Below are positions 11,644 through 19,808 of a DNA stretch of 64,000 nucleotides, one piece after another. This DNA is from an uncultured Porphyromonadaceae bacterium (GTDB lineage Bacteria; Bacteroidota; Bacteroidia; Bacteroidales; Muribaculaceae): assembly GCA_902489275.1 (NCBI GenBank), contig CABTZK010000002.1, positions 62,001 through 126,000 of the forward strand, given 5' to 3'. The notes under the pieces are model-generated. The model was given only the letters and a program-made list of their open reading frames with translations, did no database searches and was not told the origin of the DNA. The position numbers were made by a program, and so were the translations under genes. Every line of letters starts with the position of its first letter. Position 1 is the stretch's first letter.

Positions 11644-12507
11644 TCATGCGCCCTGGTAGAGCCGCTGCAAGAAACTCCAATTGCGCTGCACCAGTCGCAA
11701 GTCATCATCGGCCATGTTTGCGGGCAAGCCCAATGCCTCGACCTCTTTCATGGGCTCGATTTCAGGGATTTTCCCTGTCGCGATCAACTCTACCCACTGC
11801 CCGATGCTGAGCTGCAATGGGCCTGTGGTGGCGCTGAGCATCGTGCGGTCTTGCAGGTCGTCGAGTTTGCTTTCGCGATCATGCTGCTCGCGCTTCATGA
11901 TTTCACGCGCCTCAAGCAGCATGCGCGCCAGCGCGGCCTTGGCGGCGGGCTTCATGAGATAGCTGTCAAAAAACAGCCAGCGGCTCAAGTCGTAGATGGC
12001 GCCGGCATCTTCCACATCGGTGGGGTCAACGCCCACCGCCACACTCAGCTCGATGGGCGTGGGAGCTTGCTCGTAAACCTCGTCAAGCGCGGCGAAAAAC
12101 AAGTTTGCCAGCCACTCGATGTCGCGATTCAGCGGCGAGTAAAGGAAATTCTGAAGGCTCATGCCGTCGAGGGTGTACCAAATGAGGAAACGCAAGTCGT
12201 CACGGTTCAACTCGTAGTCAATATAGTCATCGGCACGCTCGTAGAACGGCAACGGCTTGCCATAGAGGTGGTTGTGCATCATCGTGAACGAGCGCCACAA
12301 GCCTGCGTCGGCCACAATGTCCTGGAAGTAGCCCACCACGGCAAGCACAACGGCTCTGCGGGCGCGCTCTGGCAACGACAAGAAGCGGCCGTCGCTCTCC
12401 CACAGCCCTGCGAGCCGGCAGGCTAACTGGTGATAGTACTGGTCGGTGCTGGAGCGGTGGCCCTTGTTGGGCTGCATGAGCATGAAGTCGTGTTCGGTAA
12501 TGCGCAT
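11644..12507 (-). CDS. DUF3843-like protein
   Basis: The 287-residue product has no signal peptide or membrane segment, so it should be cytoplasmic. I recognise the Bacteroidetes family DUF3843 from the N-terminal half: an STDQYYHQLACRLAGL start, VGYFQDIVADAGLW, LYGKPLPFY, and LNRDDLRFLIWY. Family members are often longer (near 400 residues) as far as I recall, so this is a short version with a mostly helical C-terminus ending LRLVQRNWSFLQRLYQGA. It sits between the SRPBCC gene (51-base gap) and the terminase gene (76-base gap) in one leftward run from pyrE. Function unknown. Confidence 0.68.
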   Translation of the reverse strand: MRITEHDFMLMQPNKGHRSSTDQYYHQLACRLAGLWESDGRFLSLPERARRAVVLAVVGYFQDIVADAGLWRSFTMMHNHLYGKPLPFYERADDYIDYELNRDDLRFLIWYTLDGMSLQNFLYSPLNRDIEWLANLFFAALDEVYEQAPTPIELSVAVGVDPTDVEDAGAIYDLSRWLFFDSYLMKPAAKAALARMLLEAREIMKREQHDRESKLDDLQDRTMLSATTGPLQLSIGQWVELIATGKIPEIEPMKEVEALGLPANMADDDLRLVQRNWSFLQRLYQGA

Positions 12508-12558
12508 AGTCCATTCTTTGAGAAGTCTTGCATCGACGATTTGCGCCTGCTCCGCGCG

Positions 12559-12996
12559 CTACAGGTCTCTATACGGCAACTTGGCGAGCATCTCTCCAAA
12601 TTGCTTGGCCGCCTTCTTCAACTGCCCGCCCACCATGCCACGCACGAAGATGGGCAAGTCGAGTTCCAGCGTTGACTGGACGGTCGTGGTCTCGGCATCG
12701 ACTTGGCCGAGATTTATCGTCAAGCCGAACGCGACAGGCGACTGCACCGCGGCAAACTTGATTTTGCTGGGCTCTTGAATTTCAGTCACCTGTAACTTGA
12801 GAGGTCCCATGGGCGACTGGATCGTGATTGAATCGGCGTCGAAAGTCACCTTTTTCAGGTTTTCCTTAGCGTCTTGGGGAATCTGATCGATGTTCTTGTC
12901 GATTTGCGTCTTGAAATTCTCGGGATGCGACAACTTGCAGAAAACCGTGTTGATGTCGCAGTAAATCGTCTGGAGGTCGCTTTGATAACTTTCCAT
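12559..12996 (-). CDS. SRPBCC-fold (polyketide-cyclase-like) protein
   Basis: The 145-residue product fits the small helix-grip SRPBCC fold: a first strand (ESYQSDLQTIYCDINTVFCKLSHPENF), central strands (VTFDADSITIQSPMGPLKLQV) and a long C-terminal helix (GGQLKKAAKQFGEMLAKL). Such proteins bind hydrophobic ligands, but the ligand is unknown. It follows pyrE by 61 bases; this pyrE-SRPBCC pair recurs in Bacteroidales as I recall. I chose the ATG at 12996 because the upstream 36 residues in frame overlap the pyrE end and look unlike protein. Confidence 0.82.
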   Translation of the reverse strand: MESYQSDLQTIYCDINTVFCKLSHPENFKTQIDKNIDQIPQDAKENLKKVTFDADSITIQSPMGPLKLQVTEIQEPSKIKFAAVQSPVAFGLTINLGQVDAETTTVQSTLELDLPIFVRGMVGGQLKKAAKQFGEMLAKLPYRDL

Positions 12997-13057
12997 AGGG
13001 GAAAAAAGGTTTTGATGCTGAACCAGCGCTTTGCGGTGGCTGGTCGCGGTTTCCATT

Positions 13058-13708
13058 TCAGTCCATTGCGGTGTTGCGGGGCACCCAGTTCTCGGGATCC
13101 TCACGCCACTGTTGCAGCGCCTGCTCGTCGCTGGCCTTGATGTAGTCGGTCGCGATGGCGGCCTGAATCATGGCGCTGTAGTTGCTGATCGTGAGCAACT
13201 TGATGCCGGCATTCTTGAAAGCCTCGGTGGCAATGGGAAACTCGTAGGTGAAAATGGCCACCATGCCGATGACTTCTCCGCCTGCCATAGTGATGGCCTC
13301 GGCGGCCTTGAGGCTGCTCTTGCCCGTCGACACCAAATCCTCGACAATCACCACTTTCTGGCCAGGCTTAATGTTTCCCTCAATCAGGTTCTCCAGGCCA
13401 TGGTCCTTGGGCGTTGAGCGCACGTAGACAAACGGAAGCCCCAGCGTGTCGGCCACAAGAGCGCCTTGCGCGATGGCTCCAGTAGCTACGCCAGCCACCA
13501 CCTCGACCGCTCCGAAGTTCTCCACAATGAGCCGCGCGAGCTCAACCTTGATGAAGTTGCGAACGCCTGGATAGGACAGCGTTTTGCGATTGTCGGTATA
13601 GATAGGAGAGTTCCAGCCCGATGCCCAAGTGAACGGATTGTCGGGTTGCAATTTGATTGCACTGATTTTTAACAGTTTATTGGCAAGTATGAGATCTGAA
13701 TTTTTCAT
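13058..13708 (-). CDS. pyrE: Orotate phosphoribosyltransferase
   Basis: PyrE joins orotate with PRPP to make orotidine 5'-phosphate in pyrimidine synthesis. The 216-residue protein has the family phrases IKLQPDNPFTWASGWNSPIYTDNR at the N-terminus, VAGVATGAIAQGA, VYVRSTPKDHG, and the PRPP-binding loop VVIVEDLVSTGKS. The ATG at 13708 gives the standard start (KNSDLILANKLL); a frame of seven more residues upstream is unlikely. It is the first gene of a leftward run with an SRPBCC protein, a DUF3843 protein and a terminase; its promoter is 40 bases upstream. Confidence 0.97.
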   Translation of the reverse strand: MKNSDLILANKLLKISAIKLQPDNPFTWASGWNSPIYTDNRKTLSYPGVRNFIKVELARLIVENFGAVEVVAGVATGAIAQGALVADTLGLPFVYVRSTPKDHGLENLIEGNIKPGQKVVIVEDLVSTGKSSLKAAEAITMAGGEVIGMVAIFTYEFPIATEAFKNAGIKLLTISNYSAMIQAAIATDYIKASDEQALQQWREDPENWVPRNTAMD

Positions 13709-13747
13709 AAGAGTGGTATTTAGTATCACTTCATGTCATAATCAACC

Positions 13748-13756
13748 GCAAAATTA
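13748..13756 (-). promoter_or_regulatory. -7 box of pyrE
   Basis: Read leftward it is TAATTTTGC, matching TAnnTTTG, with a 40-base leader to the pyrE start. Confidence 0.6.
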
Positions 13757-13858
13757 AGGATATTCCAGCATTGCCGCAACATTTCACTCACAAATTATCG
13801 AAATTTCACACATCTCTTCACACATGCCGGGAAAACCGCCGCTTGCCAGAGGCAAAAC

Positions 13859-13892
13859 TAAGTGGGCAGCGCTTCACAGCGCTGCCCACTTA
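13859..13892. repeat. Perfect 14-bp inverted repeat in the pyrE/phage-like divergent region
   Basis: TAAGTGGGCAGCGC and its exact complement flank a six-base loop. Neither side has a long T run, and no gene ends here: it lies between two divergent promoters, so an ordinary terminator role is hard to justify. The GGGCAGC core recurs in a hairpin at 48478-48510. Confidence 0.75.
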
Positions 13893-14080
13893 TAATCTAC
13901 AATCTATAAAAACATATATTTTCTTGAAAAATTGGAAATATCATTTAGAAGCCTTGTAGCCTTAAATGATGGTCAAAGATAATAAGGTTTTGCGGCAATC
14001 GCAAATTTTTTGCTGTTTTTTTTCAGCAAAAAAATTGAATTTAGCATTTTTAAGCAGTAAAACCCGCCAATCTGAAACCT
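13893..14080. other. AT-rich non-coding spacer before the phage-like gene
   Basis: Together with 13709-13858 this makes a 412-base gap without genes. The right half is AT-rich with runs of T and A and no ORF of note. It holds the rightward promoter box at its end and nothing else I can identify. Confidence 0.4.
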
Positions 14081-14089
14081 TAATTTTGC
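14081..14089 (+). promoter_or_regulatory. -7 box for the 663-aa phage-like gene
   Basis: TAATTTTGC matches TAnnTTTG and lies 32 bases before the ATG at 14121, so this gene appears to have its own host-type promoter. Confidence 0.55.
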
Positions 14090-14120
14090 CAACAATTCTG
14101 ATTTTATCCCCATCGATCAA

Positions 14121-16112
14121 ATGAAAAAGACAACAATCACACCGCAAAGCGCCATCGGGCTGCACAATGCCGGCAGCGCCGTGGCCGGACAAGCCCAAAC
14201 CTGCGTGAACTTGCGGATGCGGGAACACGCGCTGGAGGTGATGGGCACCCCCTTGCACACGCACACGTTGCAACCTGGCGAGCGATTGCTCGTGGTCGAC
14301 GGCGACCGCTACATCACCGCGCGCAACGGCAGCATCGCCTGGGGCGATGCCGTGCTGTGTCCCGCTCCGGCAGGCACGCTCCAGGCGCAAGTCGTGGGCA
14401 ATTTCATCGTGGTCGCGACCAGTCAAGGGCGCATCTTCCTGCACCGCACCGACATGGGCTACGAACTACTGCGCGACAACGGCATCACCCCAAGCGTCAA
14501 CTTGAGCGAGCGTCCTGTTGCCACCCACAGTATCGACGTGCCTGCCTACACATTCTCGACACCGCTCAACTCGTGGCAATACCCACTACCCACAGCCGAC
14601 TTGCTCGGTATTCAAGCCGCCATGAGCCGCCAGTGGAGGACCCTCGCCCGTGAAATCGCCAGCATGGGGCAGTTGAGCCGCCCGGTCTATGCCTGCGTGG
14701 GCGTTCGGCTATGGGACGACCGCTACGCGAGCGTGAGCGAAAGGCAGCTCATGGGCCTGAGCACCAAGAAAAGCCACTACCGCACCACTGTCGAGGCCGT
14801 GCAAAGCGGCGGGAAGTTTACCGGCATCCCCGAGGCCACCCTCAGCATGAGCGCTTACCACCTTCAAGTGACGGTTGAGCAAGGCATCGGGAGCGAATGG
14901 ACAAGCCTGGTCAAAGCCATCGACATCCTGATTACCGACGAGGCCGATGTGGCCAATCCCGAACGGCTTGACTACCGCATGGGTACCGTCAACACGGGCA
15001 CACGGCGGTATCTCATGGAATTTGGCCCGGCATCGCGAGACGACAAGGCCATCGACAACGACTTGCTCACCAGCAAGTGGCACGTGCTGATGTCGATGAG
15101 CGACTTGACCAAGTTCAACAACCGGCAATGGGAAAGCGACAGCGAGCTGCCCGACATCACGCTCACGGCTCAGCAGCAACGCACGCTCGCCGACGGCCAG
15201 TTTCACCACATCGTGCCCCGCTGCTGCCTGAGCCACAACGGGCGGCTCTACACGGCAGCCGATGGCGGACTGCTGGTGGAGAGCGCAATTGGCAACCCCT
15301 TTGTCGTTGAACACACCCATTGCATCACGGGCAGCCACATCGATCAGCTCGCTGTGGCTGTGAAGCCCATTTACTCGGGCGGCTTCGGGCGCTACCCGCT
15401 CTACGTTTTCACCAGCGAGGGCATCTTTGCCCTGCCGCAACGCCCAAGCGGCCACTATGGAGAGGCGCGCGTCATCACCCGCCAAATCATCGATTCGGGC
15501 TCCCGACCCATCGAGGGTGGCGGCCGCGTGTGGTTCTTCAACGACCACGGGCAGCTGTGCAGCCTTGAGGGGTCACGTGTGGAAACCCATTCGGTGAAAG
15601 CCGACGCCGGCATGGGGCTCGCATGGAACGAGGTGGAGCGTGAGCTGGTGTACTGTAACCCCGAGGGCAAAGTCTCCCTGCTGGCGACGGGCGACTTGTA
15701 CACGCACAGCGACTGGGAATTCGCCCAGCTCTACAGCGACTCGACCCGCGCGCTGGGCGTGGCCAGCGACGGCAAGGTCTATGACCTCACGCGCGAGATC
15801 ACCACGGCACAACGGCACGTCGACTACCTGACCCACCCCATTGCCGCCGATGACTTCATGCGCAAGCCCATCACCAGCGTCACTTGGAACGTCTATGGCG
15901 AGCCCATCAAGGGAAGTTTCACCATCAGGGGCCAGCGGGGCGCAAGCTGCCATGGGTTCGTCATCAATCGCATGCGGGTTGACGGCTCACTCAACGCGCC
16001 CTTGCGCGTGCGTGTGGTGGCGCAGCCGTGCCGCGCATTCACGCTCCAAGTCGAGGGCATCATGCCCAGCGGCACCCTGCTGCTGCCCACCATCGTTGAG
16101 CGCGACGAGTGA
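14121..16112 (+). CDS. Large phage-like protein of unknown function
   Basis: The 663-residue product has no signal peptide, lipobox or membrane segment. It is beta-rich throughout, with short repeated strand-turn units and phrases such as GDRYITARNGSIAWGDAV, GGRVWFFNDHGQLCSLEG and LGVASDGKVYDLTREI that suggest beta-propeller or similar blades. The style, including VYACVGVRLWDDRYASVSE and RVITRQIIDSGSRP, reminds me of virion structural proteins such as packaged-DNA stabilisation or tail proteins, but I cannot assign a family. It is transcribed away from pyrE and ends about 110 bases from a tRNA-Ser gene. Codon use resembles the host. A link to the terminase gene 2.5 kb away is inference. Confidence 0.5.
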   Translation: MKKTTITPQSAIGLHNAGSAVAGQAQTCVNLRMREHALEVMGTPLHTHTLQPGERLLVVDGDRYITARNGSIAWGDAVLCPAPAGTLQAQVVGNFIVVATSQGRIFLHRTDMGYELLRDNGITPSVNLSERPVATHSIDVPAYTFSTPLNSWQYPLPTADLLGIQAAMSRQWRTLAREIASMGQLSRPVYACVGVRLWDDRYASVSERQLMGLSTKKSHYRTTVEAVQSGGKFTGIPEATLSMSAYHLQVTVEQGIGSEWTSLVKAIDILITDEADVANPERLDYRMGTVNTGTRRYLMEFGPASRDDKAIDNDLLTSKWHVLMSMSDLTKFNNRQWESDSELPDITLTAQQQRTLADGQFHHIVPRCCLSHNGRLYTAADGGLLVESAIGNPFVVEHTHCITGSHIDQLAVAVKPIYSGGFGRYPLYVFTSEGIFALPQRPSGHYGEARVITRQIIDSGSRPIEGGGRVWFFNDHGQLCSLEGSRVETHSVKADAGMGLAWNEVERELVYCNPEGKVSLLATGDLYTHSDWEFAQLYSDSTRALGVASDGKVYDLTREITTAQRHVDYLTHPIAADDFMRKPITSVTWNVYGEPIKGSFTIRGQRGASCHGFVINRMRVDGSLNAPLRVRVVAQPCRAFTLQVEGIMPSGTLLLPTIVERDE

Positions 16113-16181
16113 TCCTCTTTCCCCACCAGCCCCCCATTTAACCATATTTGACACACATGATACAATAAGCAACAAAAAGAC

Positions 16182-16215
16182 AAGGCAACGCGTCACTTTG
16201 CAACGCGCTGCCCTT
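16182..16215 (-). terminator. Terminator after tRNA-Ser
   Basis: Read leftward, AAGGGCAGCGCG pairs with CGCGTTGCCTT (one bulge, one G-U) and is followed by GTCTTTTTG, directly downstream of the tRNA 3' end. Confidence 0.6.
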
Positions 16216-16220
16216 AATGT

Positions 16221-16310
16221 TGGCGGAGAGGACAAGATTCGAACTTGCGGTAGGGTTACCCCTACGGCAGTTTAGCAAACTGCTGGTTTCAGCCACTCAC
16301 CCACCTCTCC
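16221..16310 (-). tRNA. tRNA-Ser (anticodon GCT), CCA encoded
   Basis: Read leftward the molecule begins GGAGAGGTGGGTGAGTGGCT, has the anticodon loop TTGCTAA, a long class II variable arm (GTAGGGGTAACCCTAC), the T loop GTTCGAATC, and ends CTCTCC followed by G and CCA. The seven-base acceptor stem pairs fully. It reads AGC/AGU serine codons. Its 3' end faces the phage-like gene. Confidence 0.95.
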
Positions 16311-16446
16311 AGTGCTTTGTGCTGAATAGTTCTCATTAAGCGAGTGCAAAGATAGGCACTTTTTTTGAATTCGCAAAACAAAACACATTTTTTTCACGAA
16401 AAAACAAAAAATCGGTCTATATATTGCTTGGATAAAGGTTTTAGCG

Positions 16447-16455
16447 TACTTTTGC
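16447..16455 (+). promoter_or_regulatory. -7 box of mltG
   Basis: TACTTTTGC matches TAnnTTTG, 31 bases before the mltG ATG. Confidence 0.55.
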
Positions 16456-16485
16456 CCTTGCAATTCAACTCTCAACTTCGCAACA

Positions 16486-17550
16486 ATGAAACAAAAACGG
16501 AAACCGGGAAAAAGGAGAAAAGGCGCGTTGGGCAATCTGCCGAAAGGCGTGAGGCTCACGCTTGCCGTGGTTGCCGCTGCCGCTGCGGTGGCCATTGCGC
16601 TGGGCATGCCCTACCTCTTCGTGGGCGCGCCCAAGCAGGGCATCGTCTACGTGCACAAGCACATGAGCCGCTCCGCGCTGCGCGACTCGATTGCCAAGCA
16701 GACGGGCGAGGCCTACGCCACTCGCGTGATGAACGTGCTGACGTGGACGGGCAGCGACCTGAGCGATAGGGAAGGCGCGTTTGAGATTGCCAAGGGCGAG
16801 AAAGCCATCGTCACTGCGCGCCACCTGCGCAACAACCACCAGAAGAGCGTTGTGTTCACCTTTAACAATGTGCGCACCAAGGAGGAGTTCGCCCAGCGGG
16901 CAGGGGCGCTGTTCATGGCGAGCGAGGCTGCCTTCAAGCGAGCGCTCAACGACCCGAAAGTGTGCAGCAAGTATGGCAAGACCCCCGACAACATCATCAC
17001 CATCCTCATGCCCGACAGCTACGAGTTCTACTGGGCCACCTCGCCCGAGAAGCTGCTTGACCAGTTGAACGGCTACTACCACAAGTTTTGGAACAAGAAA
17101 CGCCAAGACAAAGCCCGGAAGCTGGGCCTGACGCCCGACCAAGTAGCCATCATCGCCTCGATTGCCGAGGAGGAGACCTCGAAAGCCGACGAGCGCGGCA
17201 AAGTGGGCCGCCTCTACATCAACCGCCTCAAGGCAGGCCAGCGCCTGCAAGCCGACCCGACCGTGAAATTCGCCCTCGGCGATTTCTCGATTAAGCGACT
17301 CACCCACGCCATGCTCGACGTGCAGTCGCCCTACAACACCTACCGCGTGAACGGATTGCCTCCAGGCCCCATCCGCCTGCCCGAGAAAAGCACCATCAAC
17401 GCCATTCTCGACAGCGCGCCGCACCACTACCTGTACATGTGTGCCCGTCCCGACTTCTCGGGTTATCACGATTTCACCACCGACTACCAGACGCACCTGG
17501 CCAATGCCCACAAGTACCAAGAGGCATTGAACAAGCGCGGCATCCAATAA
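16486..17550 (+). CDS. mltG: Endolytic murein transglycosylase MltG
   Basis: MltG cuts nascent peptidoglycan strands at the inner membrane and so sets their length. The 354-residue protein has a short basic cytoplasmic tail (KQKRKPGKRRKG), one transmembrane helix (about residues 24-47), then the YceG domain. The catalytic region IASIAEEETSKADERGKVGRLYINRL carries the conserved Glu (about 228), followed by LQADPTVKFAL, SPYNTYRVNGLPPGPI and the C-terminal FSGYHDFTTDYQTHLANA. Length and layout are normal. A small lipoprotein gene follows seven bases later. Confidence 0.95.
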   Translation: MKQKRKPGKRRKGALGNLPKGVRLTLAVVAAAAAVAIALGMPYLFVGAPKQGIVYVHKHMSRSALRDSIAKQTGEAYATRVMNVLTWTGSDLSDREGAFEIAKGEKAIVTARHLRNNHQKSVVFTFNNVRTKEEFAQRAGALFMASEAAFKRALNDPKVCSKYGKTPDNIITILMPDSYEFYWATSPEKLLDQLNGYYHKFWNKKRQDKARKLGLTPDQVAIIASIAEEETSKADERGKVGRLYINRLKAGQRLQADPTVKFALGDFSIKRLTHAMLDVQSPYNTYRVNGLPPGPIRLPEKSTINAILDSAPHHYLYMCARPDFSGYHDFTTDYQTHLANAHKYQEALNKRGIQ

Positions 17551-17557
17551 AGGCACG

Positions 17558-17992
17558 ATGAAACCACTCATTGCCTTGCTCATCGCCGCAACACTTAGCG
17601 CCGGTGTCTCTTGCCAGCCAGGCAAGAAGCAAACGGCTGGCAAGCCTGCTGCGCAAGACCGCGCCAAAGCTGGTGCGGTCGAAGACACCATTGTCGCCAT
17701 TCAGCCCGACGAGCATGCCGCCCAGCCCGCTACGCCACCATTTGTGGGCAACCCCGCAAAAGACGTTCCCACCTATTTAGCCCAGTGCAGGAAATCGGTC
17801 GAGAACGCGATCAAGACCGGGCAATCAAGAGCCGACATCGAGGCCATGGGCATCCAGCTGCTCAACAAGGTCAAGGCCGCCTATCAGGATCAAGCGGCAT
17901 TTCGCCAGTTTGAGGACTCCATCAAGTCTCCCAAGGCGCAAAAACAGATTCAGGAAATCGTCAAGCTGCAAAGCAAACTGCCGAAACGGTAG
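17558..17992 (+). CDS. Small lipoprotein, unknown function
   Basis: A 144-residue product with a lipoprotein signal peptide (lipobox AGVSC, Cys at about 19), a low-complexity Ala/Pro/Lys linker, and a helical C-terminal part (DVPTYLAQCRKSVENAIKTG to the end) with charged heptad-like spacing. No family recognised. It starts seven bases after mltG and is probably co-transcribed with it, hinting at an envelope role. The ATG at 17558 is the only sensible start because the signal peptide begins there. Confidence 0.75.
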   Translation: MKPLIALLIAATLSAGVSCQPGKKQTAGKPAAQDRAKAGAVEDTIVAIQPDEHAAQPATPPFVGNPAKDVPTYLAQCRKSVENAIKTGQSRADIEAMGIQLLNKVKAAYQDQAAFRQFEDSIKSPKAQKQIQEIVKLQSKLPKR

Positions 17993-18079
17993 AAACGCAT
18001 GACCGAAGCGGCGAGCAAGCGCCAGAGGAGCGTTGACAACATTTTGATTTTTTAAGACCGGAATGTGAGGGGGATTTTG

Positions 18080-18088
18080 TAACTTTGC
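18080..18088 (+). promoter_or_regulatory. -7 box for the methylase-MBL-cmk-ispH run
   Basis: TAACTTTGC, a full match to TAnnTTTG, about 20 bases before the ATG at 18109. Confidence 0.6.
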
Positions 18089-18108
18089 AAAATTAATTCT
18101 TGACAACG

Positions 18109-18816
18109 ATGGTGGAGGCTGCCTTGTATCTCATTCCCGTGCCGCTAAGCGACAGCGACCTCTCGCAGGTGTTGCCGCCTGTGAACGTGGCGCTGGTGAG
18201 CGAAATCAAGCACTTTATTGTGGAAAACGTGCGCAGCGCGCGCCGCTTTCTGAAAAAATGCGACAGCCGCATCGACATCGACGGCCTCACGTTCTACGAG
18301 CTGAACCGCCACACCGATCCCCGCGACGTAGACGGCTACATCGCCCCACTCGTGGCCGGCCACGCGATGGGCGTGATCAGCGAGGCCGGTTGCCCGGCAG
18401 TCGCCGATCCCGGCGCCGACGTGGTGGCTCTCGCGCAACGCAAAGGGCTGAAAGTGCGGCCGCTCGTGGGTCCATCGAGCATTTTGATGGGGCTGATGGG
18501 GAGCGGTTTCAACGGCCAGAGTTTCGCTTTCTTGGGCTATCTTCCCTTTGACCCAGGCGAGCGCTCGCGCAAGCTGAAGGAGATGGAGTGCCGCATCATG
18601 CGAGAGCACCAGACCCAGATTTTCATCGAGACCCCCTACCGCAACAACCAGCTGCTGGCCGAGCTGGCCAAGACGCTCCCTCGGCAGTTGAAGCTGTGCG
18701 TGGCCAGCGACCTCACGGGAAATCGGGAAAAAATCATCACGCGGGGCGTGAAAGAATGGGGAAAAACGAGCATTGACCTCAACAAAGTGCCCACCATCTT
18801 CTTGCTTTACAAGTAA
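18109..18816 (+). CDS. Tetrapyrrole-methylase-fold methyltransferase, RsmI-related
   Basis: The 235-residue product belongs to the SAM-dependent tetrapyrrole methylase fold and resembles RsmI, which 2'-O-methylates C1402 of 16S rRNA. Signature parts are ALYLIPVPLSD at the N-terminus, GVISEAGCPAVADPGADVV, VGPSSILMGLMGSGFNGQSFAFLGYLP, and IFIETPYRNNQLL. It is the short variant common in Bacteroidales and lacks part of canonical RsmI, so its substrate is uncertain. I used the ATG at 18109; a TTG nine bases upstream also exists in frame. It leads a run with an MBL hydrolase, cmk and ispH. Confidence 0.87.
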   Translation: MVEAALYLIPVPLSDSDLSQVLPPVNVALVSEIKHFIVENVRSARRFLKKCDSRIDIDGLTFYELNRHTDPRDVDGYIAPLVAGHAMGVISEAGCPAVADPGADVVALAQRKGLKVRPLVGPSSILMGLMGSGFNGQSFAFLGYLPFDPGERSRKLKEMECRIMREHQTQIFIETPYRNNQLLAELAKTLPRQLKLCVASDLTGNREKIITRGVKEWGKTSIDLNKVPTIFLLYK

Positions 18817-18832
18817 AACATGACAACGACCG

Positions 18833-19789
18833 ATGAGTAAAGAAAACAATCTATCTCAACACTTGCAGCCAAGCATACAATTTGGCGAGGACGATTTGCT
18901 CCACGACCACACACCGAGGCAGCGCCCCACAGCGCAACCGGCGCCAACCAGCGACTGGACCATGCACTTTGCCAGTTTCGGCAGCGGGTCGAGCGGGAAC
19001 TGCGCCTACTTGGGCAACGACCGCGAGGGCATCCTCATCGACGCAGGCGTAGACCACGAGAAAGTGTTCAAGACCCTGGCACAAAACGGCATCAGCCCAG
19101 CTATGGTCAAGGGCATCATCCTGACCCACGACCATGCCGACCACATCCGCTACGTGTACCGCATCTGCCGCCAGTACAAGCACATCCACGTGTACTGCAC
19201 GCCGCGGCTGATGAACGGCCTGCTCCGGCACCACAACATCTCGCGCCGCATCAAGGAGTATCAAGAACCCATCTTCAAGGAGATTCCTTTCCACTTGGCG
19301 AGCCTCACCATCACGGCATTTGACACCTCGCACGACGGCGCCGACAACATGGGCTTCTACATTGAGGGCGGCAACAAGCGATTTGTCGTGGCCACCGACA
19401 TGGGCGAGATCACTAACCGCGCCGACTTGTACATGCGCAAGGCGCAATACCTGATGATTGAAAGCAACTACGACCGCAAGATGCTCGACACGGGACACTA
19501 TCCTGAATACCTCAAAGCCCGCGTGCGCAGCAAGGACGGACACCTCGACAACGCGGTGACCGCCGAGTTTGTGGCCGACATGTACACCAGCGACTTGAAA
19601 TATGTGTTTCTGTGCCACCTGAGCAACGACAACAACACGCCAGAGATTGCTCTCGAAATGACGCGCACGGCTCTTGAGCGCAAAGGGGCCACGGTGGGCG
19701 ATGCCAGCAACACGCCCACACAGCGCCATCGCGACGTGCAAGTGTACGCCCTGCCCCGGTATGACACGAGCACGTGGTTTGTTCTTTAA
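18833..19789 (+). CDS. MBL-fold metallo-hydrolase, YycJ/WalJ-like
   Basis: The 318-residue protein carries a metallo-beta-lactamase fold with the metal-binding motif THDHADH (about residues 101-107), preceded by FGSGSSGNCAYLG, typical of the YycJ group. Later metal-ligand stretches are TSHDGADNMGFYI and VATDMGE, and LCHLSNDNNTPEIA near the end. The first 43 residues, before MHFASFG, are a polar tail not usually found in the family; the start may be the internal ATG at 18962, although the ATG at 18833 is close behind the upstream gene. YycJ proteins are probable nucleases; the target is not known. Confidence 0.88.
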   Translation: MSKENNLSQHLQPSIQFGEDDLLHDHTPRQRPTAQPAPTSDWTMHFASFGSGSSGNCAYLGNDREGILIDAGVDHEKVFKTLAQNGISPAMVKGIILTHDHADHIRYVYRICRQYKHIHVYCTPRLMNGLLRHHNISRRIKEYQEPIFKEIPFHLASLTITAFDTSHDGADNMGFYIEGGNKRFVVATDMGEITNRADLYMRKAQYLMIESNYDRKMLDTGHYPEYLKARVRSKDGHLDNAVTAEFVADMYTSDLKYVFLCHLSNDNNTPEIALEMTRTALERKGATVGDASNTPTQRHRDVQVYALPRYDTSTWFVL

Positions 19790-19808
19790 TGGATTCATTT
19801 TTATACTG

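Noticed and set aside
16465..17700. 411-aa leftward ORF opposite mltG and the lipoprotein gene
   Set aside because: Shadow of mltG; composition is His/Val/Gly-rich as typical of antisense frames.
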